Source: HXMU1420-13 sp024742815 (GTDB taxonomy: Bacteria > Bacteroidota > Rhodothermia > Balneolales > Balneolaceae). From it: a DNA stretch of 64,000 nucleotides. Under the pieces are notes generated by a model, which saw only the letters and a list, made by a program, of their open reading frames with translations, did no database searches and had not been told where the DNA came from. A program made the translations under genes and the position numbers. The first letter of the stretch is position 1. The number at the start of each line of letters is the position of its first letter. Of this stretch, positions 27,613-36,070 are shown piece after piece. The stretch spans positions 124,001 through 188,000 of the forward strand of contig JANSXX010000005.1 in the NCBI GenBank assembly GCA_024742815.1, given 5' to 3'.

Positions 27613-28155
27613 TTATTCGACAACTTCCCCGTAAATCAAAAGATTTGGGTATTGTACTAATTCCTTGTCAACGGCTTCATAGGTCAATGTTCTGATCTTC
27701 TTCCCAATCAACTCTTCTGCTTTCTGTATTAATTTTGTAAGATAACTATTATCAATATCCGCTCCTATTAGCGTAACATCTACAACATTCGTGTCCAAGC
27801 CACGTGCAAGATCCCCTGTGAGATACACTGCATCTACATCACCTAGTTTTTCGATCACTTGCTCTATGATCTGGTCGATACCGAAATGCTTAATAGCAAT
27901 CTTTTGTAACTCCCCATACAACGGGAATTGGGTATTAACCCTGTACATTTTCTTATTTCCCTCTTTATAACCAATAATCAAGCCCGCTTTTTCAAAGCGG
28001 TTTAATTCAACTCGCACCGAATTAGTACTTTCGTCAAACTCTTGAGACAGTCCACGGAGATAAGCAGAACTTTCCGGATTGAGGAAAAAACGGAGTAGTA
28101 ATTTTAATCTTGTCTTAGATTGAATAAGAGTATCAAGCAAATCAGCCAGAAGCAT
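27613..28155 (-). CDS. Winged-helix regulator with degenerate nucleotidyltransferase-like domain
   Basis: This is a 180-aa protein. Residues about 8-75 form an ArsR-like winged helix (SKTRLKLLLRFFLNPESSAYLRGLSQEFDESTNSVRVELNRFEKAGLI). The second half (VDAVYLTGDLARGLDTNVVDVTLIGAD) resembles a MNT/pol-beta-like fold, but the G-S-x-A-R-G and D-x-D catalytic signature is degraded (GDLARG; DVTLIG). It is the first gene of the minus-strand polysaccharide operon and faces a 482-bp region with AT-rich palindromes. I infer it controls the cluster, perhaps autogenously. Confidence 0.72.
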   Translation of the reverse strand: MLLADLLDTLIQSKTRLKLLLRFFLNPESSAYLRGLSQEFDESTNSVRVELNRFEKAGLIIGYKEGNKKMYRVNTQFPLYGELQKIAIKHFGIDQIIEQVIEKLGDVDAVYLTGDLARGLDTNVVDVTLIGADIDNSYLTKLIQKAEELIGKKIRTLTYEAVDKELVQYPNLLIYGEVVE

Positions 28156-28205
28156 TGAGCTGTATGAGATGAATAATCATTGATAGATGTAAAACCTCAC
28201 TCAGC

Positions 28206-28228
28206 AATTACGAGTAATTTTATTACTC
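28206..28228. promoter_or_regulatory. Overlapping palindromes, candidate operator
   Basis: Two palindromes share sequence. AATTAC-GA-GTAATT (28206-28219) is perfect with a 2-nt centre. GAGTAAT-TTT-ATTACTC (28212-28228) is perfect with a 3-nt centre. They lie 51-73 bp upstream of the regulator start, a suitable place for autoregulation. Binding by the winged-helix protein is inferred only from position and symmetry. Confidence 0.45.
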
Positions 28229-28303
28229 AATAATAGGAAGTTTTGAGAAATGGACAAAGGTTTAAAATTTTTCTTTGAATTAGTGGCTATAAGAACCTCT
28301 GCA

Positions 28304-28332
28304 AGTAATTTAAAGGCCGTCTAGCAATTACT
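28304..28332. promoter_or_regulatory. Spaced inverted repeat, candidate second operator
   Basis: AGTAATT (28304-28310) and AATTACT (28326-28332) are perfect inverted 7-mers with a 15-nt spacer. They repeat the half-sites of the 28206-28228 palindromes, and AGCAATTAC occurs in both places. The distance between the two sites is about 100 bp. Role is inferred. Confidence 0.4.
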
Positions 28333-28637
28333 CATACAATAACCCTTACAATAAGATGCTTTTAAATTCACCTAAATTTACCTTTTGTCTTATGGTTCTC
28401 TCGCCTAGATTCTATAAATATTTTATTTTTCCTAAGTAAAAAAGCATGTAAAATTCTTTTTTATGCGTAAAAAATAATTTGCAGAATCATCTATTCTGCA
28501 GCTACATACTAACAGTAAATAGTTCAAGATTAAAATTACATCATACCTCTGATTTCTAGCCTACATTAACTATTTTACATATCTTTCTATTCAACCCGTT
28601 ATATTATTCAGCTATCTAACAAACAAACTATTTTGAA

Positions 28638-29858
28638 TTGAGCGAAGAACAACAGAAATCTGAAAAAGCTGAATTCCCTTTTCAGGAATACCGCTTACTA
28701 CCAATAGAGGAGCTTGAGCATGATCATGACAAAGAAAACGAGATCGATCTATTAGAACTGGCAAAAACTATTTGGAACAAGAAGGTATTGATCCTGCGCT
28801 TTGTGATTATCGGGGCTATGTTCGGAATATTTATAGCTATCAACACACCTAAAGTATATAAAAGTACTTCCAAACTCTTACCTGAATATAACTCAAATAG
28901 TCAAAGTGGAGCATCTGGGTTGTTACAGCAATACGGAGGACTACTTGGTATAAGTTCAAGTACTTATAACGCTAATAGCAATGCTCTACGAGTGGATCTT
29001 TACCCTACAATCGTTTCAAGTCTTCCATTCCAAATGGACCTTGCAAACACTCCATTCTACATTCCGAAATATGATACAACAGTGAGCCTAATGACCTATT
29101 ATCGGGAGATTAAAACACCAGGTTTACTTAGCATCATTAAAGGCAACACTATTGGACTCCCTAGTAAAATTTTAGGCAAATTCATGGGACTAATCCTACC
29201 AAAATCAGAAGATCCGGTGATAAATAGTCCCAGCTTAGAGACATCAACCATACTTAATCTTCCCAAAGCAGAACTTAATGTTATTAACAGTTTGTCTAGA
29301 AATGTAGTAGCTAGACTTGATCGAGAAGCCGGAATTGTTACTGTTAGTGCCACTATGGATGACCCAATGCTTGCAGCACAGGTAGCTGAACATACGATCA
29401 AGGAGTTGACAATCTATCTAACGGACTACCGAACCCAAAAACTTCGTACCGATCTGGCCTTTATTGAAAAACAATTGGCTAAATCAAAAACTCGCTTTGA
29501 AGAAGCACAAGAAGAACTCGCTTCATTTCGGGAACAATTTCAAGGAACTGTATCAATCCGTAATCAAACCGAACAGCAACGATTAAACTCTGAATATCAG
29601 ATCGCATTTGAACTATATAATACTTTTACTCAGAGACTTGAACAGACCCGCCTTAAGCTACAAGAGGAAACTCCCTTGTTCAAAGTATTGGAACCGGTTA
29701 AGGTGCCAGTTGATGATGAATCCAATGGAGTCAAAACACTCATAATTTATGTCATGATTAGCGGTATGCTTTCTTTAGGTTGGATATTTGTACCTCCGCT
29801 GTTTGAACGACTCAGAAATAACCCTTCCGATCCAAATCTGTCTGACAATAAAAGTTAA
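28638..29858 (+). CDS. wzz: Chain-length determinant / Wzz-like co-polymerase
   Basis: This 406-aa protein is flanked by two membrane helices, near residues 51-69 (LILRFVIIGAMFGIFIAI) and 369-388 (LIIYVMISGMLSLGWIFV), with a periplasmic domain and a coiled coil at about 265-345. This is the Wzz/PCP topology. No kinase domain follows, so it is not a fused Wzc. The start is TTG at 28638: an in-frame stop lies just upstream and the first in-frame ATG would delete the N-terminus and the first membrane helix start. It is followed after 12 bp by the export protein gene and should set polymer length. Confidence 0.85.
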   Translation: MSEEQQKSEKAEFPFQEYRLLPIEELEHDHDKENEIDLLELAKTIWNKKVLILRFVIIGAMFGIFIAINTPKVYKSTSKLLPEYNSNSQSGASGLLQQYGGLLGISSSTYNANSNALRVDLYPTIVSSLPFQMDLANTPFYIPKYDTTVSLMTYYREIKTPGLLSIIKGNTIGLPSKILGKFMGLILPKSEDPVINSPSLETSTILNLPKAELNVINSLSRNVVARLDREAGIVTVSATMDDPMLAAQVAEHTIKELTIYLTDYRTQKLRTDLAFIEKQLAKSKTRFEEAQEELASFREQFQGTVSIRNQTEQQRLNSEYQIAFELYNTFTQRLEQTRLKLQEETPLFKVLEPVKVPVDDESNGVKTLIIYVMISGMLSLGWIFVPPLFERLRNNPSDPNLSDNKS

Positions 29859-29870
29859 TCTACTATTCAA

Positions 29871-32651
29871 ATGCAATCTCACTCATTATTAAAAACCGTT
29901 TTCTCTATGGGTCACCGTATCGTTATAATATCATTTTTTTCATTATTACTTATTGCTTTAAATAATTCTGAAAGTTTTGCTCAGAGTGTTCTTAGCAACA
30001 TTGACCCTACAACTGTAAATGTTGATAACTTATCTGATACTCAGATTAACCAAATTAATGATCGTATTGAGAGTGAGGGTCTTAGTATTCCGGATGCAAT
30101 GGAGCTGGCAAAAATTCAGGGACTTCCGGAAGCAGAGGCTTCTAAACTTCAAATGAGACTAATGCAGATTCAGGGGACTAGAGCTGAAAACTCACAAGGG
30201 CAGGCAGTGGGTATTAATGTTCTATCAGAAGATGAAATAGAGGTAGTTCCTGATGATAACTCTCTAAATATAATGACAAAGGCCAGTGGTACCGATGAAG
30301 GTCCGGCCGTGATTGCAGATATCCCAGATCCAGAACAATCAATTTACGGACATTCAATATTTCTGGACCAAACTCTTGATGTATTCACCACAACCGACGC
30401 CGCACGGGCACCGGATTGGTATGTATTGGGTACGGGTGACCAAATAAGAATTACAATTTTTGGTGTTTCACAAACCGACTTGCTACTAGAAATATCCGAG
30501 GATGGGTATGTACAACCGACTGGTAGTCAACGCATTTTTATTAAAGGTCTTACAATTAAAGAAGCGCGTTCCATTCTCCAGACCAGACTTAAAGAGCTAT
30601 ATACATTTAATGAAGATGAATTTGCAATTACAATCAAAGCGGCAAGAACAATCACAGTAAATATTTTTGGTGAAACCAGAGCAAAGGGTGGTTTTACAAT
30701 TTCTGCATTAAATACAGCTTTCAATGCTTTAACTGTGGCAGGTGGGCCAACACGAATTGGTTCTGTACGTGATATTCAATTAATACGCGGAGACGAAAGG
30801 TTATCTATTGACGTATATGAATATCTTACCGACCCAACTGTACAAACGATGTATACTCTGCGCCATAATGACATAATATTTGTTCCAATTGCAAAAAATA
30901 TTGTACAGGTTGAAGGTGCAGTTAAGAGGCCAATGCGTTATGAATTAAAAGATAATGAAGGGTTAGCTGAATTAATTAATTACGCTGGTGGAATCAATTA
31001 TAACACTGAAACAGACTTTGTACAAATTGAACGAATTGTAGACGGAGAACCAATTTTGTTGGAATATGAGTTAAGTGATATACTAAGTAATAATGCCTCC
31101 GTTGCTTTAAGTAATGGAGATATTGTAAGAGTTCGTAGCATAAACAAAGGATTGGAGCAATTTGTAACTATTGAAGGCGGAGTCTTTTATCCCGGAAGAT
31201 ATGATTTAAATAAAAGCTCTAGCTTATTTCTTCTTTTAGAGGAAGCTATGATACAGCCTGAGGCTATGACCGAGCGAATATTTATTGAAAGAATTGGGAC
31301 CGATAATTCTATTGATATCATACCAGTTAAATTAGACAGCCTAATTGACAACAATCAAGATTTTAAGCTTCAGAAAGAAGACAATGTTATAATCTTTACT
31401 GAAGAGCGCTATCGTCAGCTTGCAACTATAGAAGTCATAGGTCTTGTACGTAATCCATTTACTCGCTCATTAGAGTTCAATGAAAGACTTAAAATTAAAG
31501 ATGCTCTTTCATTAGCCGGTGGATTACAACCTACAGCTTCTCTTAAAGCATATATTTTCAGAACAAACTTGTTCAATCCAGAATTTGTAGAACATATATT
31601 GGTTGATTTAGAACAAGATTTAGATATATACCTTCAACCTGGTGATGAGTTAAGAGTATATGATCAACAAAATTTCACCGATATCGGCGGGCTTTCCATA
31701 GAAGGAATGGTAAACAGTTCTTTTAGTACTACATTTGACAGTTCTCTCACGGTCACTGATTTACTAACGATGGCCAATGGTTTACGTAGAGAAGCTGCCC
31801 TTAATAAACTGGAAGTATTTCGACTCAATCTATCATTACAGGAAGGTATTACTTATGATATTCTCAATTTAGCAGTAGATAAAGAGTTAAACTTAGTTGA
31901 AAAACCTGATAATTTCCGATTACAACCGTTCGACCGTATAATTGTTCGTAGAATACCGGAATATAACTTTGGTGCAACCATAGAAATAAATGGTGAGGTC
32001 AAATATCCTGGTATTTACCCCATAGATGGACAAAGAATCAGGTTAACTGATATCATCAGGCAAGCGGGTGGATTAACTACTTCTGCTGATCCTGCAAATG
32101 CAATTATTCTTAGACAGGCTGGAAATGTTGGACCTATCGGAGTTGATTTAGCTGCTGCCTTAGACAATCCAAATGACCCATTTACCAGAAATCCAGTGAT
32201 ACTAGAAAATGATATAATCACTATTCCAGAGTTTGAAAATGTAGTACAAGTGAGAATAAATGGTACTCGTTATGGAGATCTGAACAATGATGGTCTCGTA
32301 ACGAACAATAATGCTTTAAATAATGATTTGATAAGTACTATATACACCGGTAATAAATCAGCAAAATGGTATATAGATAATATTGCTGGTGGTTTCGGTC
32401 GAGAAGCTGATAAATGGAGTGTGACAATAACGAATCCAAATGGTGAAGTAAAAGGCACAAAGAGACGTCTTTTCTTCTTTAAGAAATACCCAAAAGTAGA
32501 ACCCGGTAGTGTTATCACATTACGTAATAAAGAACCTAAACCAGAAAAAGAAGGGCCAGTAATTGATTTGGAAACCCTTTCTAATAGAACACTACAAGCT
32601 GCAACTACACTTTTAACACTGTTAATTTTAAGAGACCAGTTAACAAATTAA
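29871..32651 (+). CDS. Polysaccharide export outer-membrane protein with tandem SLBB domains
   Basis: This is a 926-aa exported protein. A signal peptide ends near ESFAQS (about residue 38). A Poly_export domain (DWYVLGTGDQIRITIFGVSQ, about residues 182-260) is followed by about six SLBB-like repeats, recognisable by their closing LxLAGGxxxxA pattern, near 265, 350, 434, 522, 610 and 706. A C-terminal tail ends with a hydrophobic segment (LQAATTLLTLLILRDQ). Wza is about 380 aa with fewer SLBB domains, so this is a long Bacteroidota-style form. It should make the channel for polymer export, with the Wzz protein as partner. Confidence 0.9.
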   Translation: MQSHSLLKTVFSMGHRIVIISFFSLLLIALNNSESFAQSVLSNIDPTTVNVDNLSDTQINQINDRIESEGLSIPDAMELAKIQGLPEAEASKLQMRLMQIQGTRAENSQGQAVGINVLSEDEIEVVPDDNSLNIMTKASGTDEGPAVIADIPDPEQSIYGHSIFLDQTLDVFTTTDAARAPDWYVLGTGDQIRITIFGVSQTDLLLEISEDGYVQPTGSQRIFIKGLTIKEARSILQTRLKELYTFNEDEFAITIKAARTITVNIFGETRAKGGFTISALNTAFNALTVAGGPTRIGSVRDIQLIRGDERLSIDVYEYLTDPTVQTMYTLRHNDIIFVPIAKNIVQVEGAVKRPMRYELKDNEGLAELINYAGGINYNTETDFVQIERIVDGEPILLEYELSDILSNNASVALSNGDIVRVRSINKGLEQFVTIEGGVFYPGRYDLNKSSSLFLLLEEAMIQPEAMTERIFIERIGTDNSIDIIPVKLDSLIDNNQDFKLQKEDNVIIFTEERYRQLATIEVIGLVRNPFTRSLEFNERLKIKDALSLAGGLQPTASLKAYIFRTNLFNPEFVEHILVDLEQDLDIYLQPGDELRVYDQQNFTDIGGLSIEGMVNSSFSTTFDSSLTVTDLLTMANGLRREAALNKLEVFRLNLSLQEGITYDILNLAVDKELNLVEKPDNFRLQPFDRIIVRRIPEYNFGATIEINGEVKYPGIYPIDGQRIRLTDIIRQAGGLTTSADPANAIILRQAGNVGPIGVDLAAALDNPNDPFTRNPVILENDIITIPEFENVVQVRINGTRYGDLNNDGLVTNNNALNNDLISTIYTGNKSAKWYIDNIAGGFGREADKWSVTITNPNGEVKGTKRRLFFFKKYPKVEPGSVITLRNKEPKPEKEGPVIDLETLSNRTLQAATTLLTLLILRDQLTN

Positions 32652-32759
32652 TACTAAACACGAGTGAAATAAATCAATTTTTTGCCTCATGTTGAATTAG
32701 TGTTTATTCAATTACTTAGAAAGAGTAGTTTCTTTTTATGTATTGTCATTTTTAGAAAA

Positions 32760-33623
32760 TTAATTTATAAGCTTTCTCAAATACTCCCCATATCCATTTT
32801 TCTTAAGCTCTTCCGCTTTATCAAGTAATTTGGTTTCATCTATCCATCCATTTCGCCAGGCTATTTCTTCGAGACAAGCGATTTTATAGCCTTGGCGTCG
32901 CTCAATGATTTCAACAAATTGGGCGGCTTCAAGCATTGATTCATGGGTACCGGTATCTAACCAGGCATAACCTCTACCGAGACGTTGTACATTTAACTTT
33001 CCTTTATTCAGGTAGTTTGCATTTACAGTGGTTATTTCTAATTCGCCTCTCTTACTTGGCTCAATAGATTTTGCTATTTCAACTACTTCATTGTCATAAA
33101 TATATAAACCCGTCACTGCTAAATCTGATTTTGGGTTCTCTGGCTTTTCTTCAATGGAAATGGCTTTATTATCCTTTCCCATTTCTACCACCCCAAACCG
33201 CTCTGGGTCGCTAACCTGATAACCAAATACGGTTGCTCCATCTAAATATGTGATGCAATCCTGTATAATATTCCCAAACCTAGGGCCATAAAAGATATTA
33301 TCTCCAAGAATCATAGTAACGTCGTCTTCCCCTATGAACTCTTCGCCAATAATAAAAGCTTGAGCTAATCCCTCTGGTTTTGGTTGAACCGCATAGGACA
33401 AGTTAATACCCCATTCACTTCCATCATTAAGTAAGCGTTTAAAGCTAGCGCTGTCCTCTGGTGTTGTTATGATAAGTATATCTTTAATACCCCCCAGCAT
33501 AAGTACCGAAAGCGGATAATAAATCATGGGTTTATCATACACCGGCATTAGTTGTTTACTGATTGCTTTTGTAACCGGATATAATCTTGTTCCTGAACCG
33601 CCGGCGAGTATAATTCCTTTCAT
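32760..33623 (-). CDS. rmlA: Glucose-1-phosphate thymidylyltransferase
   Basis: This 287-aa enzyme has the RmlA signature GIILAGGSGTRLYPVTKAISKQLMPVYDKPMIYYPL at the N-terminus, then ILGDNIFYG and GYAWLDTGTHESML. It makes dTDP-glucose from glucose-1-phosphate and dTTP, the entry to dTDP-rhamnose and related sugars. RmlB, C and D are not in the window. It converges with the export gene across a 108-bp gap. Confidence 0.96.
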   Translation of the reverse strand: MKGIILAGGSGTRLYPVTKAISKQLMPVYDKPMIYYPLSVLMLGGIKDILIITTPEDSASFKRLLNDGSEWGINLSYAVQPKPEGLAQAFIIGEEFIGEDDVTMILGDNIFYGPRFGNIIQDCITYLDGATVFGYQVSDPERFGVVEMGKDNKAISIEEKPENPKSDLAVTGLYIYDNEVVEIAKSIEPSKRGELEITTVNANYLNKGKLNVQRLGRGYAWLDTGTHESMLEAAQFVEIIERRQGYKIACLEEIAWRNGWIDETKLLDKAEELKKNGYGEYLRKLIN

Positions 33624-33730
33624 GAGTTAAATAGGTTTATTAAATCAATGCAAGAATACTGAAACTACTAGGAAGAATAAACTTAGATTATTTAGTTTTG
33701 ATCATCTTCGCATAAAGCTTCGTTGATTGA

Positions 33731-33766
33731 GAGTGTTAAGTTTTTAGTTGGATTTTGCCAACACTC
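33731..33766. repeat. Heptad-type inverted repeat
   Basis: GAGTGTT (33731-33737) pairs with AACACTC (33760-33766), and the intervening AAGTTTTTAGTTGG continues the 7-nt AGT-phased pattern seen at 34044-34116 and 35990-36070. An inner GTTGG/CCAAC pairing is an alternative stem. Confidence 0.6.
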
Positions 33767-33963
33767 TTATCAAAACTTATAATGAATTCTGAGCATATGA
33801 ATGTGCAACCTTCCAATCTTGGCAATCTTCTTAAACTGGTAGATTGTTCGCGTTAATAAAACTTGTTTCAGGATAACTTTGGAAATTATGGCTGATTGGA
33901 GGTATTCCAGATGAATAAGCTAAAAGCTTTAAATAGCAAATAGTGCAAATAATATCATTTCAG

Positions 33964-33983
33964 ATTCCCGCCTTCGCGGGAAT
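33964..33983. repeat. dRS3-like palindrome
   Basis: ATTCCCGCCTTCGCGGGAAT is a perfect 8-bp stem with a CTTC loop. It fits the ATTCCC-N8-GGGAAT pattern of the Neisseria dRS3 repeat, which also appears as a dispersed repeat in other bacteria. It stands alone in this AT-rich gap. There is no T-tract on either side, so it is not an obvious terminator. Confidence 0.65.
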
Positions 33984-34043
33984 GACATAGAGCGAAACGG
34001 AGCTTGCAGTTTTTACCATAAGCATACCTTTGACAGAGTGAGA

Positions 34044-34116
34044 AGTGATGAGTTTTTAGTTGAATTACATCACCGAACACTCAACACTCAACACTCAAAA
34101 CTAATCACTGAACACT
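34044..34116. repeat. Heptanucleotide array, inverted pair
   Basis: Six consecutive 7-mers, each ending ACT, run from 34075 to 34116: GAACACT, CAACACT, CAACACT, CAAAACT, AATCACT, GAACACT. The left arm AGTGATGAGTTTTTAGTTG (34044-34062) is the near reverse complement of 34089-34109. The last two and a half heptads lie inside the cysNC stop and last codons. Confidence 0.85.
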
Positions 34117-35978
34117 GTGCGAAGCACTTCAACTGCTTCTTCAACACTCAACTCATCGGTATTGATAGTAAATTTAGCGCTTTCTGGCGCCTGATATTCT
34201 GCATCATAACCGGTTAGGTTTGTAATTTCTCCTGCTTCTGCTTTGGCGTATAATCCTTTGGGATCTCTTTGCTGAGCTGTTTTTGGATCACAGGTTACGT
34301 GAATTTCAACGAAATCAGTTTCTTCAGGGAAGAGCGACTTTACAAATTCACGATCATTTTTGTAAGGAGAAACAAAGGTGCAAAGCACGATATTCCCATG
34401 TTCGAAGAATAATCGTGAAAGGTGGCCAACACGGCGAATATTTTCTTTTCGGTCGTTTGGACTAAAGCCTAAATCGCCATTCAAACCATGTCGAACCTGA
34501 TCACCATCTAAAAGAACGGTTTGCTTACCATCATCCCAAAGCTTCTTCTCCAATGCTTTGGCAATAGTGCTTTTTCCTGCTCCTGAAATTCCGGTGAACC
34601 AAAGTACTTTTGCTTTCTGTCCATTTCGTGTTTCACGTTCTTCACGGGAAATATTCCATTCTTCCCAAATTACGTTTGGGCTGACCGGAGACAGAGGACC
34701 GGAGACCTCTTCATCTGTCATCGGTCTTCCGTTCTTGGAAGTAGTAGAACCTGCACGAATCATTCCGGCTCCAACCGTTACATTCGTAGTTGGATCAATA
34801 ATGATAAAACTACCTGTTTTCTGATTGATCTGATATGGATCGAAGAAAATTGGTTGGCTGGTTTTCAGCTTTACACGTCCAATCTCGTTTAGATTCAGAT
34901 TTTCGGTTTCTTCTCTGTTTAGAGTATCTACATTTATTCTGTAGAAAATTTCATCAATAAAAACCTGTACCTGCTTCGTAGTATGCTGCAGGATGTATTG
35001 CTTATTTACATCCAGCGCCTTTTCGTTCATCCAGCATAAAAAGGATTCAAACTCATTTCTAATAGTAGGTACATTATCCTTACGAACAATCATGTCACCA
35101 CGTGAGATATCTATCTCATCTTCTATAGTGATGGTTACGGAATCTCTAGGATAGGCAACCTCCAGATTACCGTCGCGGGTTACCAATTCTTTTACTTTCG
35201 ATGTTAATCCCGATGGTAATACTTTGATTTCATCACCGGGGCGAATTCTACCCGAAGCAACTTGTCCGGAAAAACCACGGAAATGCATTCCGGGTCGGAT
35301 TACATACTGTACCGGAAAGCGGAAATCAACTACATTATCGGCGGCATCAACTTTCACAGTTTCTAGATGGTGAAGTAACGTAGATCCATTGTACCAGTCC
35401 ATACGGTCTGATTTATCCACCACATTATCACCTTTCAGAGCAGATATAGGGATGAATGTAACATCGTTTACTTCCAGCTTATGAGCGAATTCTTCAAAAT
35501 CTGCAACGATGTTCTCAAATACTTCTTCGCTGTAATCCACCAAATCCATCTTGTTTACAGCAACTACCAAGTGTGGGATTCTCAATAACGAGGAAATAAA
35601 TGCATGTCGGCGAGATTGAGTCAAAATCCCTTTTGAAGCATCTACTAAGATAATAGCCAAATCTGCAGTTGAAGCACCTGTAACCATGTTTCGGGTGTAC
35701 TGAGTATGGCCAGGAGTATCCGCAATGATAAATTTTCTTTTTGGAGTAGCGAAATAGCGATAAGCAACATCAATAGTGATTTTTTGCTCACGCTCTGCTT
35801 TTAAACCATCGGTTAATAAAGCAAGGTTTACTTCTTCTTCTCCACTGCTTTTACTGGTTTTTTCGATGGCCTCCATTTGATCTTCAAAGATCGATTTTGA
35901 ATCGTAAAGTAATCGACCAATTAAGGTACTTTTGCCATCATCCACAGACCCCGCCGTTGTAAACCGCAGCATGTCCAT
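34101..35978 (-). CDS. cysNC: Bifunctional sulfate adenylyltransferase subunit 1 / adenylylsulfate kinase
   Basis: From the ATG at 35976-35978 (MDMLRFTTAGSVDDGKSTLIGRL) the protein is 625 aa. The N-terminal GTPase has the P-loop and DTPGHTQYTRNM with NKMDLVDY. The C-terminal third is APS kinase (FTGISGAGKSTIAKALE; LLDGDQVRHGLNGDLGFS). It makes APS with CysD and phosphorylates it to PAPS. An in-frame ATG at 36032 would add 18 residues (SNSTQNSELNTQNS...) encoded by the heptad array. Usual CysN proteins begin at MD-x-LRF, so I chose the internal start. Confidence 0.93.
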   Translation of the reverse strand: MDMLRFTTAGSVDDGKSTLIGRLLYDSKSIFEDQMEAIEKTSKSSGEEEVNLALLTDGLKAEREQKITIDVAYRYFATPKRKFIIADTPGHTQYTRNMVTGASTADLAIILVDASKGILTQSRRHAFISSLLRIPHLVVAVNKMDLVDYSEEVFENIVADFEEFAHKLEVNDVTFIPISALKGDNVVDKSDRMDWYNGSTLLHHLETVKVDAADNVVDFRFPVQYVIRPGMHFRGFSGQVASGRIRPGDEIKVLPSGLTSKVKELVTRDGNLEVAYPRDSVTITIEDEIDISRGDMIVRKDNVPTIRNEFESFLCWMNEKALDVNKQYILQHTTKQVQVFIDEIFYRINVDTLNREETENLNLNEIGRVKLKTSQPIFFDPYQINQKTGSFIIIDPTTNVTVGAGMIRAGSTTSKNGRPMTDEEVSGPLSPVSPNVIWEEWNISREERETRNGQKAKVLWFTGISGAGKSTIAKALEKKLWDDGKQTVLLDGDQVRHGLNGDLGFSPNDRKENIRRVGHLSRLFFEHGNIVLCTFVSPYKNDREFVKSLFPEETDFVEIHVTCDPKTAQQRDPKGLYAKAEAGEITNLTGYDAEYQAPESAKFTINTDELSVEEAVEVLRTVFSD

Positions 35979-35989
35979 GTTTAAATACG

Positions 35990-36070
35990 AGTTTTGAGTG
36001 TTGAGTTCTGAGTTTTGAGTGGAGTTACTCATTACAGTGATTAGTTTTTAGTTCTTAGTGTTTAGTTGGC
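35990..36070. repeat. Heptanucleotide array (AGT-phased)
   Basis: Ten 7-mers start with AGT: five at 35990-36024 (AGTTTTG, AGTGTTG, AGTTCTG, AGTTTTG, AGTGGAG) and five at 36036-36070 (AGTGATT, AGTTTTT, AGTTCTT, AGTGTTT, AGTTGGC), with 11 nt between. The second block overlaps the last codons of the four-helix-bundle gene, encoding its SQLNTKN tail. Confidence 0.85.

Larger units (their letters stand above)
28156..28637. other. Divergent 482-bp intergenic region between regulator and wzz
   Basis: I see no convincing gene here. The region must hold promoters for the minus-strand polysaccharide operon and the plus-strand wzz-export pair. It carries overlapping palindromes at 28206-28228 and a spaced inverted repeat at 28304-28332, both made of AATTACT/AGTAATT halves. 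It also has a long AT-rich stretch with runs of A and T toward the wzz side. No clear -33/-7 pair of the Bacteroidota type stood out. Confidence 0.6.
33624..34100. other. Gene-free 477-bp region with short repeats
   Basis: I find no credible coding sequence. The region holds a heptad hairpin at 33731-33766, a perfect GC-rich palindrome at 33964-33983 and the first heptads of an array that runs into the cysNC 3' end (34044-34116). The remaining sequence has no recognised feature. It separates rmlA from the sulfate-activation genes and may mark one boundary of the polysaccharide locus. Confidence 0.6.

Noticed and set aside
32652..32759. Terminator between the export gene and rmlA
   Set aside because: Only a 5-bp A/T stem (AGAAA/TTTCT) before a T run was found, too weak to call.
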